Origin: Isoetes taiwanensis
Taxonomy: Eukaryota; Streptophyta; Lycopodiopsida; Isoetales; Isoetaceae
Length of the DNA: 64,000 nucleotides
NCBI GenBank assembly: GCA_021234155.1
Contig: JAJEKV010000018.1
Coordinates: 20,877,252 to 20,941,251 of the forward strand
Reading direction: 5' to 3'
Shown: piece after piece, positions 24,383-34,253 of the stretch
Position numbering within the stretch: the stretch's first letter is position 1
Layout: every line of letters begins with the position of its first letter
The notes under the pieces: generated by a model
The model's database searches: none
Told to the model about the DNA's origin: nothing
What the model saw: only the letters and a program-made list of their open reading frames with translations
Translations under genes and position numbers: made by a program

Positions 24383-24866
24383 GACTCTGATACGATGACA
24401 AATCGCAAAAATAAAGGAGATGGACTAAAATGATGGAAAAAGCCTCAGTCATGGCAATAGATATAAGGGATGAATCGTTATAAATAAACGTCGCTTTTCC
24501 ATAGGATTGCCCTGCTAGCATCCACGTCCATTATCCATGATTGGGTTCAGATCATAACTTAAACGTTCCATTTTTTTTTTCTTTTCTTTTCTCTTAAAAA
24601 GAAAAAAAAAGTGTTAAAAACGTTCCCTACACCATATACCATATATGTACACTTGGAAGTTTCACTTTCTTTATTAGACTGGTTGGAATCCGTGGCGTAC
24701 ACGTAAGTGCAGTTGTGGTTCTTTATATAGGACGCGTTGCTTAAGATAGCCAACTTGACAAGAAGGCGACATGCCCCTAGCCAACTTGACAAGGAACGCA
24801 ACATGCCCCTTGATCAATAGATGAATGAAAGTTTCAAGTCTTGTTCAACAAATCTCCTCCTTGCTA
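24383..24866 (-). mobile_element. copia-like LTR with PBS on one side and PPT on the other
   Basis: On the minus strand a purine tract (AGCAAGGAGGAGATT, 24865-24851) is followed at 24850 by TGTTGAACAAGAC. That is a typical LTR start. The LTR runs to TTTGTCA at 24396, then TCGTATCAGAGTCA (24395-24382), close to the initiator-Met primer site TGGTATCAGAGCCA. The LTR is 455 bp. Part of it (AGGATTGCCCTGCTAGCATC, 24501-24520) recurs at about 19709 and 49059. Having PPT and PBS on opposite sides means one LTR was shared by two tandem elements. Confidence 0.55.
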
Positions 24867-25345
24867 TAGCAAAACTTAGAATTCAAATTGTCTATTACAA
24901 CCTAGACTCTAAATTTTACTAGTCCCTAGACTCATTATTGAGGGTGCTTGGATCACATAAACTATAGGCATTTTTCTCTCCTCTCTACCTTGATCTAGAG
25001 CATTCAAAGGTGCTACTAAGATAAACTATATCTGGGAATATGCCAACATTACAAGTAATATAAACAATTACTCATTAAGACATATAAGACACCCAATTTA
25101 CATGATACTTACCAAGGACAAAATTCCTTATCCACCATAGTGGTTTTCTTGAGGTCCAGATCAAGGCGTGCAAGTTCCCATGGGCGCCTCAACCTCAAAG
25201 ACTCAGGTTTTTGACCTGAATCAAAGGTAATCACCAAGCATTTCTCAACACTCAGGTTTTTGACCTGGACCCAGATTTTCAGGTCGCCAATCTCATGGGA
25301 AAGCACCCTAAGCGCTTTTAATTACAGGGTTCCAAATCTTAGCAT
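24867..25345. mobile_element. probable LTR end before a primer-binding site
   Basis: Upstream of the PBS the sequence ends ATCTTAGCA. It contains two copies of ACTCAGGTTTTTGACCTG (about 25199 and 25250), whose CAGGT/ACCTG parts can pair. The LTR start was not located. Confidence 0.35.
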
Positions 25346-25361
25346 GGTATCAGAGCGGGGA
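25346..25361 (+). promoter_or_regulatory. retrotransposon primer-binding site (initiator Met type)
   Basis: TGGTATCAGAGCGGGG matches the 3' end complement of plant initiator tRNA-Met over the first 12 bases, directly after an ATCTTAGCA LTR-like end. Confidence 0.7.
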
Positions 25362-25412
25362 AAAGAGTTCTTGAGACTAACTGCTTAAGAACTCTCTTCT
25401 TGTGGGATCTGT

Positions 25413-25750
25413 AGATTCAGAATAGGAAATTCTGAATCGTGGCTTGAAGCTACAGCCTCGATAAATCAAGAGGGTCTTGGTTTTGAAAAGTCCAGCGAGG
25501 GACCCGTTGATGGTGAAGCTGGTGGAGATTCAGAATAGGAAATTCTGAAGTGTGGCTTGAAGCTACAGCCTCGGTAGATCAAGAGGATCTTGGTAATGAA
25601 AAATCCAGCGAGGGACCCGTTGATGGTGAAGCTGGTGGGGATTCAAAATGTGAAAGTCTGAAGCATGGCTCAAAGTTAAAGCCTCGGTAGATCAAGAGGA
25701 TCTTGATCATGAAAATCCAGTGAGGGACTTGTTGATGGTGAAGCTGGTGG
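25413..25750 (+). repeat. three tandem 113-bp repeats after the PBS
   Basis: Units at 25413-25525, 25526-25638 and 25639-25750 each begin GATTCARAATRKGAAA and end GATGGTGAAGCTGGTGG. Units 1 and 2 are closest, and unit 3 is more diverged. They lie in the untranslated leader of the element whose PBS is at 25346. Function unknown. Confidence 0.9.
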
Positions 25751-26009
25751 GGACGATGGAGATCTATGGTGATCTTGAAGAGAGAACTCCTTTGAGAAAG
25801 TGTCTATAGTGATCTTAGAAAGAGGACGAACCTAATGATATAAAGATGTGCGGTGATCTTTAAATGAGGAAGATCTATAGTGATTTTGCAAAAGCAAAAG
25901 CAACGGAACTAGAGGCAGGATTACCTCTCCTTTGAGTCGGAGACTTTTGGGACAACAAAATAAGGAGGCCTTCTGAGTCGTCTGGTGTGCCGATTTGTGG
26001 CAGTGCGTG

Positions 26010-26146
26010 TGATGTCCCCTACTCCGTCTACGATGCTCCCATCGTATCCGAAAACGGAGTTCATCCCCCTGCTAGTTTGGCTACCAGGGGGATGAACTCT
26101 GCCTTCGAATACGATGGGCGCATCGTAGATGGAGTAGGGGACGTCA
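26010..26146. repeat. 137-bp foldback made from an LTR 3' end
   Basis: The sequence begins TGATGTCCCCTACTCCGTC and ends GATGGAGTAGGGGACGTCA. The arms pair almost throughout, including GATGCTCCCATCGTAT and GTTCATCCCCCTG with their complements, leaving a loop around CTAGTTTGGCTAC. The right arm (26065-26146) matches the last 80 bases of the LTR that ends at about 41498. It is followed by a PBS-like sequence, so the right arm is probably what remains of a 5' LTR. Confidence 0.8.
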
Positions 26147-26149
26147 CAG

Positions 26150-26163
26150 TAGTATCAGAGCAT
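26150..26163 (+). promoter_or_regulatory. degenerate primer-binding site
   Basis: TAGTATCAGAGCAT differs from the initiator-Met site TGGTATCAGAGC at one of twelve bases. It follows the LTR-end foldback by three or four bases. Confidence 0.55.
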
Positions 26164-26316
26164 GATCTTGGTAGACCAAGATCGAGCACTGACCATTCCC
26201 TGTTAGGACTAACAGTAGACTTCCAGTCTTGGGAATAGCCACCCAAGTAGAAAAATGCTAAGTTAGTAAGAATTTTTAGCAAAACCCTAAAAATCATGGC
26301 CAAAAAGGTGTGACCC

Positions 26317-26593
26317 CTCACAGAGTGCGCCCAGGGCCAATCCGAGATTTTCAGATTTGCCTCTCGCACACTGTGTGAGTGGTCGACCCATGTTGACTTA
26401 GATAGATGCATAATTAGTGTAATTTGATAGTGCATGGCAGCTTAATCCTTAGATTTGAGCTAGATTTGCATGTTATAACACTAAGAAACACTTTATAAAT
26501 TGGAAATTAGAGTAAAAAAAGGGATGACCCCTCACAGAGTGCGCCCAGGGCCAATTCGAGATTCTTGGATTAGCCTCTCGCGCACTGTGCGAG
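26317..26593 (+). repeat. two copies of a 63-bp nested hairpin
   Basis: Units at 26317-26379 and 26531-26593 start CTCACAGAGTGCGC and end with a form of GCGCACTGTGTGAG, which is nearly the reverse complement. An inner pair, AATCCGA and TCGGATT, flanks GATTT (changed in these copies). The same unit occurs three more times at 31829-32290. Each group lies upstream of a TATA box and a reading frame. Confidence 0.8.
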
Positions 26594-26706
26594 TGGTAAG
26601 ACACTTTTTGCCTAAACAAACCTAATATATTGATCCTATAAACACTAATACCTTGCAGGATTGTATAACATGAATTTGCAGGTCCAAACTCTAAAACCCC
26701 CAGACC

Positions 26707-26715
26707 TATAAATAG
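26707..26715 (+). promoter_or_regulatory. TATA box of the H3-like gene
   Basis: TATAAATAG lies 97 bases before the ATG at 26812 and is followed by a pyrimidine-rich leader. The same arrangement (TATAAATAGG, then CTCATTTgCAC and ATTTGCTCCTCACTCCAAGG) precedes the frame at 32583, so both genes share one promoter design. Confidence 0.65.
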
Positions 26716-26811
26716 ACCTTTAGGGTTCCTCATTTACACTTTCCTTCTCCAGTTAGTTGCTCGTCATTCAAGGAGGTGATTTTTAGGCGCCAGATTAGAC
26801 CATTTCAAAAC

Positions 26812-27993
26812 ATGGCCCAAACCAAACAGACTGCCGAATAGTAGTGCCATACAACTTCGTCAGCGCCCAGGAGCGGGCTGCCCAACAGAAGATAAGACAG
26901 GCTCAGGAGCGAGCCGGGCGAGAGCAAGATCCAGATGCAAACCCTGACGTCCAAGAGGAGGATCAGGAGCACCAAGAGGAGGAGGAGCGCACCCAAGAAG
27001 TGGAGGAGCAGGAGAACCCTTGGAGCCAGGGAGATAGAGGCCAAAATGAGGAGGACGAGAGTGAGGCGATGACAGAAGAAATGGTGCAGAAGCTAGCAGA
27101 GATGGAGAAGAGGGGAAGGGAGAAGAGAGAATTAAAAAGAAAGAGGAAGGAAGAGAAGCTGGAGCGCAAGAGGAGAAAAGAGGAGCGCAAGAAGCGGAAA
27201 GAGGAGAACAAGAAGTGGAGGGAGAACAAAGGAAAGGACCTGGAAGAAACCCCGGCGAAAGACGAAAACAACGCCGGCCAAAGGAGTTGTAATAGCGGAG
27301 CGGGAGCCCGATAGGCCACCCTCATCCTCTGACACTGATTCAGATGATGAGATAAGGGTCCTCCGCCCAGCTGAAGGCTCGGGACCTTCAAATGCAGGTG
27401 CCGAAGAGGAGGAGCCGGCAGCAGGAGCACCCTCTTACCCCAAATGGCCCTCACCAAAGAAGCCGGCAGCGGATTCCAAGAAGCCCAAGCCAGCAAGAGA
27501 GTCATGCGTACTCAAGCATGAGCAGGAGTACCGGAAGAAATTGAAGGAGTACAACCAGTACATGAAAATGTACGAGGAGTACTCAAGGTATTACGAGCAA
27601 CACAAAGTCACGTACGTGGAGGGAGGCAGGCCATCCAAGAAGAACACCCTGAAGCCGCCCCCGGAAAGACTAGCACCACCGAAGAAGCCGATGAAGAGAA
27701 AGGCGGATTCTTACTTCGCGAGAGGTGCTCGGGAGATCCGCCATTTTCAGAGGAGCTACGGGTTGCTGATTCCACGAGCCGCCTTTGCGAGATTCACCCG
27801 CGAAATTTTGCAGGAATTTGACAACACCAAGAGAGTAACAGATGACATGTTACTCGCACTACAGGAGGCAGCAGAACAAAGGATAGTTCAACATTTTGAA
27901 GACTCTTTAGCATGTGCCCTCCATGCTAAAAGAGTGACTTGTATGCCTAAAGACATGAAACTAGCCAGATTCATTAAAAAAGAAGACTGCTAG
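26812..27993 (+). pseudogene. divergent histone H3-like protein with long charged insert, two frame breaks
   Basis: The first codons read MAQTKQTA, one change from the histone H3 start MARTKQTA. The frame then hits stops at 26839, but another frame continues from about 26835 as a glutamate, glutamine and lysine-rich coiled-coil region to about 27240. A third segment, open from 27136, takes over and runs to the stop at 27991-27993. Its last 88 residues align without gaps to the H3 histone fold: REIRHFQRS (alpha-N), FARFTREILQEF (alpha-1), LALQEAAEQRIVQHFED (alpha-2), CALHAKRVTCMPKD and LARFIKKED (alpha-3). Loop 1 has canonical H3 length, not the longer CENH3 form. A YEEYSRYYEQHK segment and a PPKKPMKRKA basic stretch precede the fold. 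Frame breaks may be real mutations or short unannotated introns. It lies between LTR-type sequence (26146) and a Helitron (28060). Confidence 0.75.
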
Positions 27994-28199
27994 TTTATTG
28001 TAAATAACTTTTTTTAAATACAAATTATGTTTTTGTCATGATCTATATCTATCTATCTATCTATATATAGTAATAAAAGCAAAATGTAGTGTGTGCAGAG
28101 CATCTCGGCCGTCAATTTCTTTTCCCACAACTTTCATTTTGGACCGTCAGATCATGACTATTCTTATTGTAACCTCTATGTTTTTAGGCCGTTCAATAA

Positions 28200-28720
28200 T
28201 TAGTTATTAATTTGGGCTTTCGAGCTCATGAATGCATGCCAGAAACACCCGTTTATTATGCAGCCAGATGCATACCCTACAGCACTCGCCGGAGGCAAAT
28301 GGCTATCTGCGATCAGCCCCTCCCTATCTGTCGCCAACCTTGAGTTGTCACCGAATGCCCTCAAGGCAATGCTATCGAGATAATAAGGCATGACACCACC
28401 GCCGACGGACAATAAGATGATGTTCACTCCATCTTCAACGACTTGATCAAAACGCTGCCAGAATATCAGAGTCGAAGCAGCCAGAGGTGCAGCGAACATT
28501 TTCACCATATTTAGGCACAGGCCAGATCCCAGACAAGGAGTTCAACTTTAGAAACTAGGGTTGTGCGTTGTGTGTAACTGCTTGACACCATCCGGAAACA
28601 TCATCACAAAGCCAGCCATATTTCCCATGGTCGCAACCTTTTCCAGAGTCAGCTTGGCACGAGAACGACAGAAGAAAATAGTACGGAGATATTTTTGGCA
28701 TGATACTCGGGTATAACCTT
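28200..28720 (-). pseudogene. subtilisin-like protease fragment inside the Helitron
   Basis: Minus-strand frames show two separated parts of a plant subtilase. The first, at 28690-28550, reads RAKLTLEKVATMG followed by VMMFPDGVKQLHTTHNPSF, the end of the I9 propeptide and start of the mature enzyme. The second, at 28480-28330, reads FDQVVEDGVNIILLSVGGGV and MPYYLDSIALRAFG, the region after the catalytic His. The catalytic Asp, His and Ser regions are missing between and after these parts, so it is a dead captured fragment. Confidence 0.75.
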
Positions 28721-30080
28721 TGGCTTTTGATTTGCTCTTATCTATCTGACAATCTGTGTTTCTTCTTTTTTGAATAGAAAACATTTCAAGTTTTTCAAAA
28801 GATATGAAAGTGGAGAATGAAGAGTAATATGAATCAGGTATGATCTTCTATTCTGTGTATCTCAGACCAGAATGTAGATCTGACATTGTTGGTTGCATGA
28901 GTTCTTTTATAATAAATTGGGCATTTAATAATTGGCCATAGCGAAAAGCATGCAATCTTGCAGTTTTCTGCTTCTGATTGGACGTTAGAGGAAAATGTTG
29001 GAGCTTCAATGTTCAGATTGTCGAAGCTTTCATAGATTATTCTAAATTTCTCTCCTATTATTTTATATGTGCAAATGGCTGTGTTGGATAACACCCTGAA
29101 ACAGATCTGTTGAACAGAATATATGTGCCTCAACTTCGTCGGATGGAGGCTGGCAAAGGAAGTAGACATTTGAGAAAGTTGTGAGTATATTTCTTCCCTT
29201 TATTATTGTTCTCAAGTTTTTTTGGTTGTTAGTGTCTACCTCAAGCAATTTCTCACTGAGACCATCTATAAGTCATCAATTCAAGTGTTGCCATCCCATG
29301 CCAGCAGCTTTTAATTGCATCTTTCTTTCTGCCGTAAATATTGTCGATCTCACTCTATCCGACCAGCCTAGCAGGATTCTGAGTTAGCATGTGCTAGCAT
29401 GTTGTTGAATACGACTGAGCATGGCCTCCTAGAGCTTTGCAGCGGAGCGAACTACTTCTGAGCTATGGTAGGCTATGTGGATGTGGCATAAATATTGCAT
29501 TCTGGATCTTGGGATAGCTGTTTTCCTGGTTGGTCGATTCATCAATTTGCCCATATGTACTGCCCACAAATGCGTCCGGTCTGCATAAATTTTGTTTCCA
29601 TATCTGTCTGTGGTATAGTAAACTGTTTTGTTACTTTAAGCTCCTTTCTCCTGCTACTTCTTTGCCATTGTGTTCATTATTTTGAATAGCTATTTCTGAA
29701 TAGGTAAGACGGATGATTATAAATGGTAAGGTCACTTTACATGGTCTAAAATGCTGGCTCAAACCTAAACTGCAAAGTCCCTCTTATTTCTAAATGACAG
29801 CTATAAAGCGAGACGGTTCTGACACATACCAACTGATTTTTCTCTACGAGTTGTTGTTGATAGTTAATGAGCCACTTAATGCCAAACTTACAAAGTAATA
29901 TAGTTCAAGACCCCGTTGTTGTTGCTGGGTGTTTGCAGTTATGATGAAGGCCAGGTTTAAATGCATGGAGCGCAAATTGTAGAATGTGTTTTGTCCTCTC
30001 CTTTTTTTCTATTATCAAGTTCTTTATTTGTGTTTTTATGGAAAATGACTGTTTGATGTTTTCTTAAAGGATCATGAAGG
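28721..30080. other. Helitron interior, nothing further recognised
   Basis: AT-rich with no motif that I can name. It may include introns or untranslated parts of captured genes. Confidence 0.4.
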
Positions 30081-30089
30081 AAATTACAG

Positions 30090-30870
30090 TCGTTTAGAGG
30101 AGGTTAAAGCTGTCTTCAACGATTGATCATGAGGAGATCGTCTGCAACTTTGTGCAAGATGACATAGTGGAAGACAGTCATTGACATCTATGGAAAGTCA
30201 GGGATTATGATGAGGCGTTTGAAGTATGTTTCAGGATATATTCCAGTTTATGACGACGTGCATCATGAAAACATCAGACCAACCAGGTTGGTGTTTTGAA
30301 ATGTTAATTGATATGTATGCGAGATGTGGAGATTAGAAATAGTGTGCAATGTGTTTGACATTCCATGCAGCGAATCAGTTCTTCGGAAATTAGAACAGAG
30401 TAAATCCTTTTCATTAGTTCTAGATTGCGATATTGTTATTGCACAAATGCTGGTTCAACTGAGGCTGTATCAGTAGCTACATTTAAACCTCTATTTTATA
30501 TTGCATTCATAAGCGTCTCTTTTTTGTAATTCCATTCTCAAATTTTCAGTTTGGCGGGGCATGAATGGACATGGCTATGAGGAATGGAATGTAAATTATA
30601 TCACAATGTTATCACCTATTTAAGCCTTACGAGGACAATGTGATGGGCTTCGTTCGCTAAGGGAGGTAAGACGAGGTTCATCGATTGTAGGATTGTACAA
30701 AGTAAGTTACAGTCTGAGTTTATATTACAGACCAGGCATATCCATGAGAAAAATTTACAGGTCTTTAAGCAAACGTGTCAATTGGGAGCACCTTGATTGA
30801 TGTGTATAGCAACAATGATAGTCTAAATGAGGCAACCACAATCTGTATTAAATTGTTGAACCAAAATGTG
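30090..30870 (+). pseudogene. PPR-protein fragment inside the Helitron
   Basis: Broken plus-strand frames contain pentatricopeptide-repeat signatures: VLIDMYARCGD at about 30303-30335, VFDIP shortly after, WRGMNGHGYE at about 30554, and VSIGSTLIDVYSNNDSLNEA at about 30777-30836. Plant organelle PPR proteins use the form LIDMYAKCG and VGSTLVDMY. Stops and shifts occur between the motifs. It is probably a captured, dead fragment in the opposite orientation to the subtilase piece. Confidence 0.6.
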
Positions 30871-31828
30871 ATCTCAATGGAGAAGGTAGACTTGCATTAG
30901 AATGATTCAAATAAATGCAGATTGGGCAACTAAAGTAGATTCAAGTTGCCATTATGAATGTTTCAAAATCATGTGCAACTATGTGTTCCATGAACATGGA
31001 AAGAGCTACATGGAAATATTATTAGTCAGGTCCAATATGCATGGGATCATATGTTTATGAAAGCAAGCAGTGAAAATTGAAGGCGAAGTGTGGAAATTGA
31101 AGGCAAAATGAATTACTTATTGAACAATTTGTAGGCTGCAAAGTTAATATGCATATTGCTTGCAATTAAAATCACACGAGAGGTCTATAAATTGTACTTT
31201 CATCTATTCTCCTTTCATTCAGAATGTCAAATCTATAAATTGTACTTTCATTAGAATGTTAACTGTAGAAAGCAAATTATTAAAAAACCAAAGTTCTAAA
31301 CTGTGAGAAGATATGGCAGTATAACCGCCAGCTAAAGAGCTAAGTTCTCATACTATTGTTGATTATGTGAAAAGCTCCTCAATTTAGGAGATGAAACAAA
31401 TCAAGTGCAAATCTTTTGTATCGCTGGGGTTCTAGAAGTCACATGGTTTACTTCAAAGCAACTTATTCATATATTGAGTTAACACCATTCACAGCGTTAT
31501 TACAAATAGATTTGATATTTTAAACAACCAATGTTATCTTTGGTATACTTCTCATATATTGAGTTAACACCATTCACAACGTTATTATAAATAGATTTGA
31601 TATTTTAAACAACCAATGTTATCTTTGGTATACTTCTAATTTTTGTTGGGGTAAACTAAAGGTCTACTACTTTCTATTTATATTAGCTTTTGAGTTATGT
31701 TCGAAGAAAAGCCCAGCAACGCTGGGCACTTTTTCTAGTAATGTATAAAATTGTAAGTATCTAGATTATATTAAGGATATCTCCATTTGGAATTGCCAAA
31801 ATTGGAGCAAAACTCAGTGTTTTTGGCC

Positions 31829-32290
31829 CTCACAGAGTGCCCAGGACCCAATCCGAGATTTTCGGATTCGCCTCTCACGCACTGTGTGAGTGGTCGACCA
31901 CTGATTTTTGCCAATACTTGGCCAAATGAAGAAAGTAAGGGCACAATCCCACCTAACTCGTTGAGAAAAGTAGGATTTGACCCTTAGATTGTAGAAATTG
32001 AGCCATCCTAGACCCAAACAGAGTCCCATCCCTCACAGAGTGTGTCAGGACCCAATCCGAGATTTTCGGATTAGCCTCTCGCGCACTGTGTGAGTGGTCG
32101 ACCCCTGATCTATGCCAAGACTTGTCCAAATGAAGAAAGCAAGGGAACAATTTGGCCTAACTCGTTGAGATAAGCAAGATTTGACCCTTAGTTTGCAGAA
32201 ATTGAGTCATCCTAGAGCCAAATGGAGCCCCACCCCTCACAGAGTGCCAGGACCCAATTCGAGAATTTCGGATTAGCCTCTCGCGGTGGT
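31829..32290 (+). repeat. three more copies of the nested hairpin unit
   Basis: Units start at 31829, 32032 and 32236, spaced 203-204 bases. The first two are complete (CTCACAGAGTG ... CACTGTGTGAG, inner AATCCGAGATTTTCGGATT). The third lacks the right arm. The spacer also repeats (TTGGCCAAATGAAGAAAG-like, GTTGAGAwAAG), so the true repeat is about 204 bp. Confidence 0.85.
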
Positions 32291-32463
32291 CACACCAAAA
32301 ATTAATCTAACTTGGCCTAATTTTCTTCAAATTAGATGAAATTTGTTGCAATAGGATCCTTAGAATGCACTCTTTAACCTAGTTTGCCTATGAATTGCAT
32401 AGCAGCACCTTAGAATCATAGATATTCCCCAACCCAAAAATTTCCCAAAATTAGGGTTTTGTC

Positions 32464-32472
32464 TATAAATAG
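32464..32472 (+). promoter_or_regulatory. TATA box before the second leader frame
   Basis: TATAAATAG with a leader similar to that at 26707 lies 119 bases before the ATG at 32583. Confidence 0.6.
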
Positions 32473-32582
32473 GACCACAACCCTCATTTGCACCCTACCC
32501 ATTTGCTCCTCACTCCAAGGCGATTTTCCAGCTCCCAAAGGTGCTTCCCTATCTGTTTGACATTCCCAGCTGCTCAAGTATC

Positions 32583-34047
32583 ATGGCAACATCCGCATTC
32601 AGGCGATGGTACAACACCACCGCTCATGTGGCTGAGGCCAACATCAACTCAGTCTTCGTCGTCTTTCAGAACGAGATTGATGTGGAGGCAACCATTAATG
32701 CTATTCCCTATTACCAGGGGATTATGGCTAAATTCCATGCCAAGATAGGACCTTCTATAGTAGAATTCCACCTTGCATAAGGATACTTTGCTCCAAGCAT
32801 GGCCCTTCGTACAGCTCTGCAAGACATCCCTAAGATAGACAAGTATCTAGAAAACAAGGCTAGCCGCTTGCCTAATTATATGTCAAGATTCTAGAAATAG
32901 GGGAGATATTTCTCTTACAATCGCAAATTGAAAGTAATTTTCCTATCCCATAGAGCCCAAACCCAGATAGGGGATATGGCCATGACAGCAGGTGAAGAAG
33001 AACAGATGCTTCTGGAGTACGAGAGGGGGGAAGTGAGGAAGAGGGAGGGACGGGGTCTGACATTGAAGACATCATTGACGCCGACCCCAAGACAAGAAAG
33101 GCAACAAGCAAGCAGAGCTCCGTGAGCTTTGAAGAGGGGTCGAGAACCGCTGACAACTCCACCACTTGGGCTAGGCATCACAAGCTTAACCGCTAGTAAT
33201 CATCCAAGGAGAGGCGCACTGAGCCTCCATGACATCAAGAACCTTCCAGTGAGTGGGACATTGGCTACAGGATAGACGAAGCTCCTACATCTCCTATGTC
33301 AACAACTGGACCTTTGATGACTTCATCGACGGGAGACACACTTCTCCATCAAAGATAAGGGAGGCCCTGACGATACACCGCCAAACATCGACATTACAGA
33401 AGCCTACACCGCGATCGTGCGATGGTGGCCCAGGAAGAGTTACCCACGGAGGAGGAGTTCTTAGCAATCCAAGAACGGATGGGAATTAAGGGGAAATCAA
33501 CGAGTGCACTCTTACTCAACACCTCAACAAATGCAAGACGGCACCAAACTAAAGGCATCATCAACATAGGCAAAGATCAACTTAGCATCTTCCATGTTCA
33601 AATAATTGTGGGGAGATGGTAGAGGTAATGGTTGATGAATACTTCTAAGACACACAGGCTCGCATTCAGATCCCAGAGGAGGCAGGCACGCACACAAAGC
33701 CCCCGGTGTTCTATCTACCTTTGCTCATTGATGGAAGAATAGCGGTTATACACCGCCAATTCAGCCCGCGTGGGAAAGAAAGAGTTTTTATGCTTATTGC
33801 TCTCTCAGGATTCGGAGGACATACTCGTATGGCTCCAAACATCGATCATGTCATCCTTGTCAAGAGGACAATAGCATTACGCATCTTCGACTTCGCGGTC
33901 CCTTATAGGCGACAGGAGCAAAAATTGGCGAAATCCACCGCGTTCTATACATCGCATAGAAGGGTTGAAGACTTGGTGACCCGCACTCCAAGGAGGCACG
34001 ACCACCAACATCCTGAGGAACTTAGGGCGAACGGTCGGCACAGCTAA
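32583..34047 (+). pseudogene. unidentified element-borne coding region, decayed
   Basis: From the ATG at 32583 a protein-like frame reads MATSAFRRWYNTTAHVAEAN and then NEIDVEATINAIPYYQGIMA to a stop at 32778. The same frame remains protein-like past three stops to about 33040 (TALQDIPKIDKYLENKASRL, KVIFLSHRAQTQIGDMAMTA). A +1 shift then gives an acidic stretch (GSDIEDIIDADPKTRKA). Later pieces at 33422-33622 and 33706-34047 may belong to it. I recognise no family. It sits between the shared-promoter leader and gag, the position that the H3-like gene holds after the first leader. Confidence 0.5.
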
Positions 34048-34253
34048 GTGAAGAAATTCTTGGAGGACAACCCAGATGACTCCAAGAATAAAACTTAAAA
34101 TTTTCAATTTTCTATGTCTACTTTTGAATGTAAACATATTATATCCATGAATATAAATGTGATGTTGATCATGTCTTCTTGATATATTTTGTCCCCACAA
34201 TCATATCACCAAACAAACCAATGCAATGACAAAATAAAGAACTAATCATCAGA

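Larger units (their letters stand above)
28060..31738 (+). mobile_element. Helitron with captured gene fragments
   Basis: The 5' end TCTATATATAGTAATAAAAG (28060) is typical of plant Helitrons. The 3' end has a perfect hairpin GCCCAGC-AAC-GCTGGGC (31711-31727), seven bases, then CTAG (31735-31738), followed by T. The base before the 5' end is A, so it sits in an A/T site without target duplication, as Helitrons do. No Rep/helicase is present, so it is non-autonomous. It carries a subtilase fragment on the minus strand and a PPR fragment on the plus strand, consistent with gene capture. The length is 3,679 bp. Removing it would join the H3-like gene 3' flank directly to the second leader. Confidence 0.85.

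Noticed and set aside
26812-27993. Centromeric histone CENH3
   Set aside because: Loop 1 has the canonical H3 length, and the N-terminal tip matches ordinary H3 rather than a CENH3 tail.
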